DNA of 64,000 nucleotides, taken from contig JAHQIW010003978.1 of the NCBI GenBank assembly GCA_019055375.1, positions 186,001-250,000 on the forward strand. The letters are read 5' to 3'. Positions 11,619 through 24,300 of the stretch are shown here, piece after piece. The stretch is from Parelaphostrongylus tenuis. Its lineage: Eukaryota; Nematoda; Chromadorea; Rhabditida; Metastrongylidae. A model generated the notes under the pieces. That model saw only the letters and a list, made by a program, of their open reading frames with translations, was not told the origin of the DNA and ran no database searches. Numbering within the stretch: the first letter of the stretch is position 1; each line of letters starts with the position of its first letter. Made by a program: the position numbers and the translations under genes.

Positions 11619-11659
11619 CCCGACTGACGAGATCGCAAGATCGAAACACGTGTATCGGG
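11619..11659 (+). ncRNA. hammerhead ribozyme, intact type I architecture
   Basis: Helix I CCCGA (11619-11623) pairs perfectly with TCGGG (11655-11659). Core CTGACGA spans 11624-11630. Helix II GATC/GATC is capped by the GNRA loop GCAA (11631-11642), followed by GAAA (11643-11646). Helix III is the palindrome CACGTG, then U-A at 11653-11654, so the predicted cleavage site is after A11654 (a GUA triplet, allowed by the NUH rule). All conserved hammerhead nucleotides are present. Such short palindromic helix III versions are known to work best as dimers. Activity here is inference. Confidence 0.85.
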
Positions 11660-12039
11660 TTCTATAAGTCAGCCCTCCTTAATAGACCACTGACATGCGT
11701 GGCTTAAAAAATGATTGCAAGGCATATCAAAAATAGCACAAGCGAACAACAATAATGCCGCCAAAATGAGACGAGTAAGAGAGCTTAAAAACGACTAGCG
11801 AGCCAAAAAATTGGGAAATTTAACATATAAGTAAGAATCGCTGAGGAACAACCACCTCAGCCGAAAACCCGCTAGTGTCTGTTTTATGGAAACGCTTTGC
11901 AACCGCGCCGCGGCAATTAGCTGTGGTGCATCGAAGAGCTGCAGTACACGTTTTGTAGATCATCGTCGTAACTGCTGACTTACTCAGCTTCGTGGCTTCC
12001 CTAGCATGTAAACCCGCCTCAGCACATTACTGAGAGGCC

Positions 12040-12140
12040 GAGCAAGTGTGGCGCAGTGGATAGAGGTGCTCTCTGACACACACACCTGGTCTTGGCCAAT
12101 CGATGGTCGATGATTCGGCTCGCGCCCAAGGCTAACCGAG
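12040..12140 (+). repeat. SINE-B fragment (tRNA-like head)
   Basis: Contains 'tgtggcgcagtggatagaggtgctct' (A box) and 'cgatgattcggctcgcgcccaagg' (B-box region), then stops. Truncated copy next to the foldback element. Confidence 0.6.
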
Positions 12141-12149
12141 CCGGTTCTT

Positions 12150-12960
12150 TTTTTATGAGGGGAACATTGAAAAAGCGATTCATTCGCTGGAGAGAAGATT
12201 TTCATAGAAGTGTTAGTGACCATTCGAATGCTGAGACTTCAGGCTACAGCCCCATGTCGCCAGTTTTCGAGAAAGACTTCTTTCAACGTTGCTACAGGAG
12301 GAGATTTCTTGGCTTCTGACACGCATATTTCTCGTCGGACAGAGCTCTTTCTTTGGACTATTAGTAATCATTCGATAGCGTAATTATTTGTGATTCTCAC
12401 GCTGTGCTTGTACCTTGAAAAGTCCGTTTCTCTAAAAAGTAGCAGGTAAAATAAGGTAATTTCCATCTGCAAACAAAGGGGATCTTTGGCCAACTCACGC
12501 GCGGCTGGCTGAGGCAGCCACCTTCGATACGCGTTGACCATTGATTTTGAGGGCATATGAACGCTTCGAGAAGTTCCACGTCAGCAGTTCACGTGACCGC
12601 CTCACGCAGACGCACGTGAATCGGCCAAAGTGGCCCTTGATCGCAGATGGGAATTATATTTATTTTACTGCTGCGTTTCAGAGGAACGGCCTTTTCAGGA
12701 TATAAGCACAGCGTTGGAATCAAATTCGATTACGCTATCGAATGACTACTAGTCCAAAAAAGAGCTCTGTGTGGCGAGAAATGCGCATGTGAGACATAGT
12801 TTTGTGTGGAGGTCACAGCGTTACAGAATGGTGTTTTGAAAAACCAGCATGTGGGGCTGTAGCCTGAAGTCTCAGCTTTCGAATGGTTACTAACACTCCT
12901 ATGAAAAGTTCCTCTCTAGCGAGTGAGATCGGTTTTCCATTTGTCCCTCATGATCAGAAA
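12150..12960. mobile_element. foldback element, about 0.81 kb (copy 2)
   Basis: Ends are inverted repeats of about 150 bp. The left end has 'tgaggggaacattg...cttcaggctacagccccatgt'; the right end has its inverse 'acatgtggggctgtagcctgaag...ccatttgtccctca' in diverged form. No transposase frame. Confidence 0.7.
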
Positions 12961-13204
12961 GAACCACTAAACCTCTAATCCTTCCGGGATTGGTGAATTG
13001 GCATCAGACTTTCTCGGAGGATAGCTGCACTGACCTGATACATCAGCGGGTTGCCGAGAGCCATTGTAAAGGCTATATTTGTACTGAATCACCTTGAACA
13101 ATGACGATCCACTTGATGAAATTGAATGTACCAATCGACCCTCATAGACTGATCAACCCCACGAGCTTGAATCCTTCCTTCGGGAGGTCTATTAAGCGTT
13201 CAGT

Positions 13205-13550
13205 TCTATGGAAGAGGAAAATCTCTGCTGCGTAGCATATTTTGGACGCAATGAACATAGTTAGAATAAAGGATAGAGCTCTTTGCGTCGATCAATCCCT
13301 GGGGTACGTGCCATGAATTCGGTCCCATCGAGCAGCGTTTAAGGTGATTGAGTGCATATTTGGCCTTTACAATGACTCGCGGTGGCCTGCCGAAGTACCA
13401 AGTAGGGTTGGTATCCTCCCAAACAAGTGTGGTATCGACCCGTCGATCTCGGAAAAAGGAAGGTTGGGTGAGTCTTGGGAGCCGAATCGGATCTTCGACT
13501 GAGTGTGCATCGAACGGCACCTCTAGCCACTGCGTCACACGCGCCCTTTA
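13205..13550 (-). repeat. SINE-B copy, near full length
   Basis: The minus strand reads from the tRNA-like head (about 13550-13480, 'cagtggctagaggtgccgttcga') to a tail with 'ccccagggattgatcgacgcaaagagct'. Overlapping open frames on both strands come from this repeat. Confidence 0.75.
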
Positions 13551-13659
13551 ACAGCAAAGTTGTGGGGCTTCAAACTGGTGGCACAGACGGAAGAATGAAA
13601 CATATCAGAGTGACAAACGGTGAGAACTTTCGTGATATTTGTGGGGTTAAAGCCAGATG

Positions 13660-13880
13660 TCTTACTCTTATACTGACAAACCCCTCCCCTATGAGTTTCT
13701 GCATTCCTCTCATTTTCTCGTTGTCATCTTTCACAGAAATCTTTGGGCATTTGACGTCATGCTTCGACTGCTGCTTGAGGATTTTCGTCTTATTTATGCC
13801 GTAAAATCCTCCCAAGTCATCTACCGCCTCATCGTAGGTAGGAGGTGTTCCTGGATGTCGGGCTGCGAAGCACAGCAAGG
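13660..13880 (+). repeat. dispersed repeat C copy
   Basis: Contains 'cttcgactgctgcttgaggattttcgtctta' in two overlapping blocks, shared with 1190-1340 and 30660-30720. No gene. Confidence 0.5.
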
Positions 13881-14330
13881 GTTCGACCCCCCACCCCCTC
13901 GCCCTCGAAGGGCCCCCGGGGCTGAGAAGGAGTCCGACGTTTTCGTTTGGAAAGCCCAGCTAAGAGCAAACCGTCCTGGTAGTACTAGTCGCAGGGTGGT
14001 AATCTCCCCTGATTCACAAGGGCCGACGATTGCTCTTATGGGGGTGAAGATCTGAGGAAGCCCCGGCTAGGCTTAGCTCGGGACTGCAGGGAACAAAACA
14101 GCCAAACGAGCACATTTCCACGTGATAAGGTCCGCACAGTTCGCGAAGACCCGTTCAAGTGCAAGCTATGTCGTGGAATGCTGATAGAGACGATTCTCCA
14201 CGCAGTTTTAGAGGAGGTAGCCTGGCTCAGGCGTTCCCTAAGGAATTCGCTGATTTATCACAAAAGAGTTTTAGGAGGTTGGGGTTAGAGATCAAACCAA
14301 GGCGTTGCTTATCACCTCCGTTCGATACAC
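13860..14330. other. GC-rich island of unknown origin
   Basis: Clearly richer in G+C than its surroundings, with runs such as 'gaccccccaccccctcgcc' and 'gggcccccgggg'. Frames pass through it but none shows a family motif that I recognise. It may be a fragment of a retroelement or an rDNA-associated repeat. Confidence 0.35.
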
Positions 14331-14684
14331 TGAATCACCAGCTAATGTGTGCTTGCATCCCCCGCTCCTGATTGCAGATTTTATTGATTACTTATATCAG
14401 CAGATACCATACCGGGCTGAACACAGCACTTCCAGGGTTCGATTTGGGTTTTCGCATTTACTGCTTCATTGAAGTTTGATTAGGGAGGACCATCTTTTCG
14501 TCACGACCGTCGTAGATTACTGGTCCCAAGGATAGCCAGTCTGAGGCATTCATTGATTGATTGCGAAGAATGATGGAGTGGGAGGGCGATTAGCGGATGA
14601 TCGACCCTGCAGCAAGCATTACTAACCACTCGGCTGTCCCACTCCCTTCCCCCAATTGGCAATTGATAGAGCATGGAAATAAAA

Positions 14685-14975
14685 GATAAAAGATAAAGCT
14701 CTTGGCGTTGATCAATCCCTGAGCGATGCGCCACGCATTCGTCTTCATTTCTTTTTTTTTTGAACTTCGTCTTAGGTGATTGGATGCATATCTGGTCCCC
14801 GACTCGCGGTGGACTTTCGCTGTATCGATGCTGTCTATCCTTCCAGAAAAGTCTGCGACGTCTAGTACCAATAATACCGACCCCGGAGAGATGGATTGCT
14901 TGGTGAGCCACGAGCGCGAGATCGAACCATCGACTTTGTGTGTAACGCATAGCACCTCTAACCACTGCGCCACAT
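14685..14975 (-). repeat. SINE-B copy, full length (reference copy)
   Basis: The minus strand has A box 'tggcgcagtggttagaggtg', B box 'ggttcgatctc' and 'gtggctcacc', then the signature 'ctctccggggtcggt'. The body contains 'gagtc...gatatgcatcc' and the tail 'tcagggattgatcaacgcc'. The head derives from a tRNA gene. The longer open frames on this strand are repeat-derived. Confidence 0.8.
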
Positions 14976-15358
14976 GAGCTTTGAAACGGGAAGCGAGACT
15001 GAAAGAGTGGGAATCTATCGGACGAGGTGAATCAGCTGCTGTCTCCACCCATCGCACGTCATCGGCTCGCAAACGTGGAGCACAAATTGGCCGTAGAGCA
15101 CGCTATAGCCATCATGTGCTTTTTATGGGACTCGCTGATTTCCTATTTTTTTCGAGTTTTTTAATATTTAAATTGATCCTTAGTATATCAGCCGACATCA
15201 GGTTGATCAAGAATATTGCCCAGGACTTTTTTTTCGAATTTTTCATGCTTGATTTTCTTATGGAATAGAGTTTGAGCGCATTCCAATCGTTTTATTTCCT
15301 CTATCCTGTTTTTGAACATTGTATTAAGTTAGATTATTTATTTAGGCACTAGTTAGAA

Positions 15359-18300
15359 ATGGTTAAGAAACGAAACGAAGGAGTGAATCCGAAGCTGAAG
15401 CAGAAGCCGAACTATGGAGCCGTCAAAAATCGGCATACATTCAGGGGATCCAATCATAGCATGAATCCAGGTGAATTGCAATTTTCTATCAAAATTCAGG
15501 CGAGTTGTTTTCTTTCTTATGTGTGAAATTGGCCACACAAATGTCCTTTGAATTGTGGCTCTTATGGCCCGAGTTATAGCCTTATAGCCCATCGCGAAAC
15601 ATAATCGTATTGCCTTCTTGGCCATTATGTCCCGAACTATAGTGTGATAACAACCCCTTTAGCCCTTATAGCCCGAATTGTATAGCCTTGCAGCCTCCAT
15701 TCCTTTTAGCCCTTACAGGTCAAATTATGCGTTTAACGCCCTTAGCCCTCATAGTCCTACAGCTCCGTTAGCCCTTAAGGCCCAATTTATAGCCTTAGAA
15801 CCCCTTTACTTATAGTCCGGGTTATAGCTTCGTACTCCTCGGCCCTTATGGCTCGATTTTCTCATTTCTTCATCATGCGTCCAGCGCCCTTAACCTTTAT
15901 GCTCGTACAGCTCCGTTAGCCCTTACGGACCAATTATAGCCTTGTAGTCTTTTAGACTCTTGAAACTCATCTGTAACCGACTGAATTTCAAATCTGATAA
16001 TTCCTAAAGAAGAAAGTACCTAACTAAAGTGTAAAAATGAGAACATTCAAAAGTAAGGAGAAATTAGATACAACGAAGTTCCGAAGAAAAATGTACCCAC
16101 ATGCCTATCTTCCAGCACAAACCGCTCTTGCATATGAAGCGCTCTTGTCTATGGAATCTTAGGGTAATTCGGAAAATAATAGCGAATTTTACCCGGCCAT
16201 TTTTTGCATCGATTAAACTGATTTCACTAATCAATTTTTATCCATACCCGTTCATATCTGCTCTAATTCTCTTCCTTTTTTCCTTTTCCTTCTTTTTTTC
16301 CTTTTCTTTCCTTTTTTCCCTTTCTCGGACCTCTTTCTACAAAATCCTGAAATTAATCACCTCCGAATAATTCTTCTGTTAAGGTTCCTCCTTTGTATTA
16401 TTTTCAGTGTTGAAATAGTCACTCAAATAGCGCGTATGAGTCTTTCTACATAGCCAATGGATCCATTCCATCGCTATCTGGTCACCTTCACGCCATGGAT
16501 TTTCCATGAACTGGGTGTTGGCCCTCCTTAGGCGCAGTCTAAGGTTTTTTACCGCTTCGTGGGCCTTGGCACAAATTGAACAACGCAGTGTTTGATGAGC
16601 AAGTGCAATGTTGTTGATTAAAATGAAGTAAAACGGTTGACGTTTTGGCGGTTTCACCTTCTTAAGAACCGTTTTGTTGTGTTGGGACCCCACCAGTTAT
16701 TACTGGAGATCAGTCGCTCTCCCCTGCTACGATATTATCCTCGGAAAGGCGTATTACCGTCAATGTATACGCTCCCTTTTCTTTCCAGTTGAGTGACTTC
16801 ATTGTACACTGTTTGTGGCTGTGAACAGCTTTGGTGATATGGTACAGCCCTGTCGAACTACTTTTCCTAGAGACTTATGAAGAGGAATTGCTAAAAAGGG
16901 TGGGTTCTTTGTGCAGCTCCCATGAGAGTTGTAATCATCATGCTGGACGGATTCTCTCATAGCCCTACGAACGCCGATGGAATTTCATTCGTTTTGACGC
17001 TCTTTAATGCTTTTTCATGCTCGATAAAGGTTAGGACAAAGGCAGATGGTACCTCCGAGTGAATGTCATTCATTAAGAGGGGTACGAAAATACTTGACCA
17101 TGTAGGTTGTGGAACAACTTGACCAACTCAGGCTTTGAAGAACGTGATACCGGCAAAACGTTAACCATTGTATTACTGTATAGATTGGTATTGTTTTGAT
17201 TTGTAGTCAAATTATGTAGAACAGTTGAGAAATCTACGGATAGTAACCTCGCTTTCACTCATCAAGCAAAACGCTGACTTATTCTTTCCATGCTAAGATT
17301 GATAGGTAGCCCATCCTGGGAGTTATTCCCGATTGACTTCAATGGCCCGTGACACGGTTCGGATGTGGTCCTTGCAGTAGAATCCCTATGGGAATCCTAT
17401 CTGCTCAACTGATAGTGTCTAATTGAAGCTCCGTGACATGTGGAATTTAGGAGGCATAACGGAGTTACGACGATCCTTTTGGTGACCCCCTTTTGGGCAG
17501 TATAATTGTCCACAAAATCCTCTCCTGGTCGAAGGTACGGGGGAGAGGGTGGGTGTTGGAAGAAGAGATGGAGGAGGGAGGTTGATGGTGAGAGAAATCA
17601 AATGATATCGAAGCCAAAACAGTAGGAAGAGGACTGAAGGATGACTTTCTTTGTTAGTCACGAAATACGCCGCTCTGCATTTTTGGCGTCCAGTATACCT
17701 TTCTGCATCTGTTTTTGTCTCAAAGAATCTAACCATCTTTTTTTTAATCGGTTATCTATCTCATAATCAAAGTGTACTTCCATTTTAGATCGACCAAGAG
17801 ATGCCAAAAGCACACATCTTCGTTCCAAAGCAACGATTAATCGATTGCGGATGTATAAAAGTTTCAAGCCAATACGGTGATTTTGCAAATATTCCTAGCT
17901 TTTCTATCATACAGCAGAGGATAAGAGATTATTATAGAATTTATTTTCAATTTTTGTGTGCTTGAACCTATCTATATGTTTTTTGTTTCAGAGACAAGGA
18001 TGGCAAAATACTTAAAGCGGCCCCTTTCCAGGAGTGGTTGAAGTCGGGTACTGTTGCTCGAGTTGAACCTAACAGGAAATGGTTTGGTAAGCTTAACATC
18101 TGTAAAGTTGACAGGTCATTTTCTATGGTTAAATCTCGGAAAAGAATGTTGAAATCTAGGTAACACCAGAATAGTGGGTCAGGAGCAACTTCAGAAATTC
18201 CAAGAAAACTTAGGGAAAGTTCTACGAGATCCTTTCCAAGTGAGTGCTGTTGGATCGCATTGGTCTTTTAGTTGTTGAACGAAGTTTGTTTTTCAGGTTG

Positions 18301-21300
18301 TAATGAAACAGACGAAGCTTCCAATCAGTTTACTTCAAGAGAAGGCCAAGGTAGGTTTAAACCGTTTCAGTTTTTATCTTTTTTTTCTTCGAATAATCTA
18401 TTTTTTAAAGCATCAACTATTCGAATCTTCTTTTGCAGCAACAAAGAGTTCACGTCACTGATACCGAGTCTTTCGAGTACACATTTGGAAAAAAGGCTTT
18501 GAGAAAACGACCTCGACTGTCGTGTGAAACCCTTAAGGTTTGGACTTTCTTCTGATCAAGATCTATACTACTACTTAGATTATATAATTTAAAGAACTCT
18601 TAAATTTACTGCGTTCAAGCAGCGATATGAGGATAATCTAAGATTGGTAAGTGGTTTGCAAAATATCGGACTCCAGACGGGAGAGAACCAGCGTTTCACT
18701 CTTATAGAGGGCGCATGCTGTCCTTGCACCATTGAGGCTACCGCTATACTACCACTCTCTCCTTGATATAAACTGTTGTAGCTTACAGAGTGAAAGAAAA
18801 AGTAGTAATAAAGCGGTGGTCTCGGTGGAAAACTGATAACATGCGCCCCGATGTTGTTGAAATGTGGGTTCTACTCCCGCCTAGGGTCGAATGTTCGGCA
18901 TACCACTCAGTAATCCCAGATGTATATTCATGGCCAACGGAGATATCAAGTGCTATCTTCCAGGACATGATCACAGCTGTCGAAAAACGTGAGGAGACCT
19001 ACGACGCAGCCAAAGATCGCGATCTACACGTGGATGACTGTGACCGAATTCGTGAAGAGAATCCGAATCCTTTATTTCGTGCCGGACAAAGTAACCGTGT
19101 TTGGGGAGAATTGTATAAGGTGGTGGTTCACTTCATCATATAAATTCTCTTTTATTTATCAATTCTGATCGTGCCACGTTTATTCTCGCGGAAAGTATCC
19201 GCTTCTCAACAGGAGATTTCTCGATGCTTATCGTCTGCATTATTTCTCTATTCTACTTTTTACAGGTTTTGGATTCATCAGATGTCGTTGTCCAAGTCAT
19301 AGACGCACGAGATCCTGTGGGAACACGTTGCAAACATGTCGAGGAGTTTTTACGAAAAGAAAAGCCACATAAACATCTGGTCACGGTCATCAACAAAGTC
19401 GATCTGGTTCCCACTTGGGTAACGGTGAATTGAATAACCTCATCAATACATCTGCACAATTTGACAAGAAAAGAGTGATTCCTGTCGGTTTCAGCGTAAA
19501 TGGATTGGAGATCTCTCAAAAGAGATGCCAACAATAGCCTTTCATGCATCGATTCAACACTCATTTGGGAAAGGATCTCTAATAAACCTACTTCGCCAGT
19601 TTGCAAAGCTCCACACTGATAGGCAGCAGGTGATTGATTAACGTAATGAAATCTCCAGCCAATTTATCGGCTTCTTCTCTTTATTTGCCAAAAGAATTTT
19701 ATCAATTAGTGAATTTCAAATGTTTTCCTTTACGAATACAGTGCTTTGACTCCACGAGCAACCATGGTAATAGTTGACTACATATTTATCCTAAACATCA
19801 ACCTGTATGGTCTACCGCTCTGTCAGTTCAGGGTTTCTGTCCTCTTGGAATGATTTTAGAATGATCTAATGCTAAGCGATATGGATCGAGGTCTTTGTGA
19901 GGAGGAACAGCTGATACGACAAAAGACCGCATACGTATTGCAAGGCACCTCTAAGTAATTTCCTTACCCGTGCTCATCCTTCTACTTCCCTCCTGTAGAA
20001 TTCCTGCACCCACTGATTCTCTGTATAGTGACATATGTATGGCTACTTCATATCGTAGTATTTTGTGGTACAAAAACTCGGTTAAGTACACCTGTATTTG
20101 GTTTTCAGAACAGAAAAACTCAGTGAATGGGATCTAATCTCACATCATTACAGAAAAGTTCAGTTAGAGTAGGCGTCACGGGGTCAGCATTCGAGGAAAC
20201 TGTCTTATAGCGGTGAATATCGTTGGAGGTCTCTTCTTGATCCACTTCCAGTCTTCTTCTTTTTCTTCTTGGCGGGATCGGAACATATCTTTTGCTCTGA
20301 AATTCCCTATACTCTTCTTCCAGTCGCTGCTGCTCTATCGTAGTCCTCTAAAATGAAAAAAAATAACACCTCGTCTATTGGCAAATATATCAGGTATGCG
20401 GCTACTAACCCTGAACATCTCTTGAGCATGTGTCAGTGTGTTTTCGAGATGTTCTCTTGTCACGTTATCATTTTGTTCCACCATTGAGAGAAGTCTTTCT
20501 GTCAAATTTATGGTAGACGAATACTCCTCAAATCGATCGGCAAGCAGGGCAAATTTGTTCATGATACGTTGGTGTTCGGCTTAAATAAATGCTTTCAAGG
20601 CCGAAATCTAAACTTTTGAACTGAAGAAATATTTATGAAGCATTAAAATTCTGCTTACTTCCTCCGAGATCTATATTGTACTTCCTTCCTTTTTTCCCGA
20701 ACAAACGACTGATGCTTCTCTTTGTTTCGCTGTCCAATCGTGCCCATTTGTCGTCTGGGCATCGTATATTCAAAGAGTCTGTATGCCTGGAAAATCCATG
20801 ATTTTCAATGAAAGAAGTAATCCCTTTTGAAAAAACACACAAACCTTTCAACGATACGGAATAGTGCAGAAAATGCTAATGCTGTGTCAACGTCGCAGGT
20901 TTCGACAACCTATAAGACAAATATCTGGAAGTCATAGATTTCAAGCACTTTTCATTGCGACTATACCTTTGAAATAATAGATTCCTTGGGTTTCTTATTG
21001 TAGACGAAATCATCGAAAGCGTGGAGAAGTGTATGTAATTGACCAGACGGCATATTTTCCTTTAGAAAGAGTGAAAGAGCAGCTTGATGATAGATGCCTC
21101 GTAATTTGGCGGCAGAAATTGCCGTCAGTACCCTCGTCTCGGAGGAAATCTCATCAGCACTCTGAGAAATATGTACCAAGGCATCAGTTAATCTGCAAAT
21201 TACCCTTCGATCAGACTTATTTCTAGCTGTAGGAGAATAATTAAGAATTATATGTGCAGGATGTTGATTGATAGACAAAACTATCTACCTTAGGCAGGAG

Positions 21301-24300
21301 TTGAACCCGCGTTTCACCAATAAGCGACGCGTATTACCACTACGTTACCTGAGGCCACCGCTCTACTATCACTCTGTCTTTTGATAATTATTTACCACTT
21401 GAAAGAGATAGTTTGTAAGTTACGTACTCATGATTTATCAATGGCAGAACTTCCTTTTCTATCACTCTACTGCTTTTCTCCCTTCCTCTGGACGACATGC
21501 AGTTGTCATTCGTTTCCGATCTAAAACAATGCGGCATTAAGACAAAATAGCTTTTCGCTCTCATGACATACAACCCTCTTTTCCTCAATTTATAAATTCA
21601 CATGACGATACTGCTTCTAACAACTGTTTCAGAGAACGCATGTGGCTCAGTGGTTAGAGGTGCTCTGCGTCGCACACAAGGTCGATAGGTCGATCTCGCG
21701 CTCATGGCTCATCAAGCCATCCATCCCTCCGCGGTCGGTGAATTAGTACCACAGTGGTCTCAGACTTCTTTGGGAGAATAAGCACCACTGACTCGATGCA
21801 GCGGTAGGCCACTGCGAGTCATGTATAGGTCAGATATGCATTCAATCACCTCAAACGAAGTTAAGAATTGAAGAAGAATGCATGTTGAATCCCTCAGGGA
21901 TTGATCAACGCCGAGAGCTTTATCCTTTGAATGTTTCAAATGAGACAGATGGAGAACGCCTGAGATTAATTTGTCATTTGAATAAAAATGGTTTTAAGCC
22001 AACATATACAAGCTTCGTCGATGGGATAGTCTCCTTTGATGTCACCATATTGCTTTCCTCTCTTCTTGGAGACATTCTATTGTCATTCTTGTCCGATTGG
22101 GGCTATTACGGACCATTAGAACGGCTCAGCCTTTGTATGACATACAAAACGATAAACGATAAAGTTCTCGACTTTGGTCAATCCCTAAAGAATGCTCCAT
22201 GCATTCGGCTTGATCTACCACCGCTTGAACTAATCCAATACATATCTGGCCTTTATAATGACTCGTGGTGGCCTACCGATGTATCAAGTAAGTGCCATTA
22301 TACTCCTAGGCAAGCCTGGTACCGATTCAGTGACCTCGGAAGGGTGAAAATCTTGGTCCTTGAGCGCGGGATCGAATCATCGACCACTGACCGATTTCTT
22401 ACGCGTGTATCGCAGAGTACTTCGAACTACAGCACCACACGCGCTCGGTTCGACACCAATTTTTCTATTCAGTTTGTAGACTTACGTGACGATATTGGCT
22501 CCGTTGACAGCTTCAAAGAAAGTGTCCTTCTCGGATGCAGTATCACTGTCATCCATATCGTCCATTATCTTCGACAGTTCCGTTGTTAGAATATCTGAAA
22601 CTTAGCACTGAGACTTCGTATTCGGATGGCAAGGGTATTCTCCATATTCACGTACAGATTTTGAGGAAAGGTGGATAAAGGGATTTTTAGATGTTTTCCG
22701 ATTATTTAAGGTGAACTTATCCTACAACATTCTGCTGGTATTCGCTGTCTTGGCTAAAACTATGGGAAATCTAAGCTATAGAGATAGACGAACCTTCAGT
22801 ATCATCAACAGCGGCGTAGTAGTTCTCGGCAATTACTTGAGGTCTCTGTTTCGTAAGTATTAGAGAGTCTCTCTCGGGTATGAAGACTTGGATCAAATCT
22901 GTAGATTGGGTGATTGACGCTGGTGGATCTGATTTGTTTGTCTGAATACAGAAAGAGGTAATAATACATCTGTATTCTGAATAATGGCGCTTTCAAACAG
23001 ATGTTTCGCTATTTCATTATCTCTCAAACTTCTCACCTGCTTTTTCCTGCCTCTTTTCGAACTGCTCGGCCTCACTTCATATCTTGATAACTGGTCTTGA
23101 TTTCCGTTGTATAGCTGAGTATTGGATAGACTTCAAACAAGCAGTATTAAACAGTTACACAATGTACGAATGAAGAGATTTGGTACAAGTCGGCCTTCTG
23201 AATCATTTTTCAAACCTTTGGGGATAAGGCTTTTTTTTGCCTTTTTCTCAACTTTTGTTGATCATTGTATAGCTTAAATTTCATCGATTCCGGTGCTGTC
23301 CTTTTTTTCTTGAAGAGGCCTTTCAATTGCGCTGTAGCAGCGAAAATGATTTGAGCTTCACACTGGGCGCGCATTATCACGCCTGTTTCCGTTATATATT
23401 CGAAAGTTTTATCTCTGTTTAGCAGAAATTTCTATACTGTTTGTACCAAAATCGTAGAAAAAACTTTGCTTTATCGTTCTTTAGACTTTTTTTATTTCCA
23501 ATTTATATTGCCAGATCGCTAAGTCTAAGCCCAAGCAGCCTAGGAGTGCGAAACGTCAATTTTTTCCGCTTCTTTGGCGTTCTATGAAGAGACTTTCAAA
23601 ACCCAAGTTATTCTTCAGAATCATCTAGATTTGTGCTAGTAGACAGCTACGAAAAGAGTGCTAAAAGACCATTCACAAGCGCTAGGGACTGGAAAATGGA
23701 CCTGCGATAACCGACCCGTACCGGTGATTCTCAAGAAATCTTACGAACCTGTCATTTCTGACTGGCAGACTAAAGGAGGAGGAAGACTCGTTCTGTAACT
23801 CCTGCAGGCCTGCACACTGTGATTCGTCGATATTAGCCCTGTTCATGAATTTCATAACCTTGTAAAATCGCCATCGTTTGACTTTTTCCGGATCGTCGTC
23901 GTACTGCTTTGAAATCCTCCAAAAGTTATCTTTGAGATTCTTCCAAGTCTTCTTCATATCCTTAACTGAAATGATCTCATTTAGTACTTGGAAAGCTTAC
24001 AAATATAACCCCTTGTGCGGACGTCAGTTGGTCGATTTTTGCAAGCGGCGCGCGATTTTCGTCATTTGATAGGGATTTTTTTCTATTCAGACAAAAAATC
24101 TTCAGGTTTTTTGGTATCACACTGATATTACATAACTTTCTCTAAAATCTCAAATGATTTTTCTTCATATAAAACTTCCATGAGCGAAGAAAACTCTAAG
24201 TGTAAAATGTAAGAACCTTTCCCTTTCTGAAGCGTTTTTTTGAAGACATTCTCGAAAACCAAATTTAGCTTCGGAATCATCGAGATTTGTGCTGTTGAAG

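Larger units (their letters stand above)
11155..11725. mobile_element. inverted-repeat element with a hammerhead ribozyme in each arm
   Basis: The left arm (about 11205-11400) and right arm (about 11540-11725) are inverted copies. They share 'gccacgcatgt.agtgg', 'agggctgacttataga', the ribozyme, 'gggcagt.accctttctcgt' and 'aagagttagcgacgacg'. The outer sequence 'tttcgagtgttttc...caaatttcaatatg.ctga' also occurs at 9295-9360. No coding frame was seen. Confidence 0.65.

Noticed and set aside
13657..14055. 132-residue plus-strand frame with a proline-rich section
   Set aside because: Runs from repeat C into the GC-rich island; composition-driven, no recognisable domain.
14501..15072. Overlapping 154- and 160-residue minus-strand frames
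   Set aside because: Both are translations of a SINE-B copy.
15555..15960. CRISPR-like array
   Set aside because: Repeats are imperfect, unevenly spaced and without unique spacers; the genome is eukaryotic.
18610..18650. Candidate small exon (QRYEDNLRL) between ngp-1 exons 6 and 7
   Set aside because: Joining 18537 directly to 18964 is in phase and restores the aligned text; the extra exon would insert residues absent from the family.
21882..22589. 235-residue plus-strand open frame
   Set aside because: It spans two SINE-B copies and the antisense of a MADF-gene exon; no family similarity.
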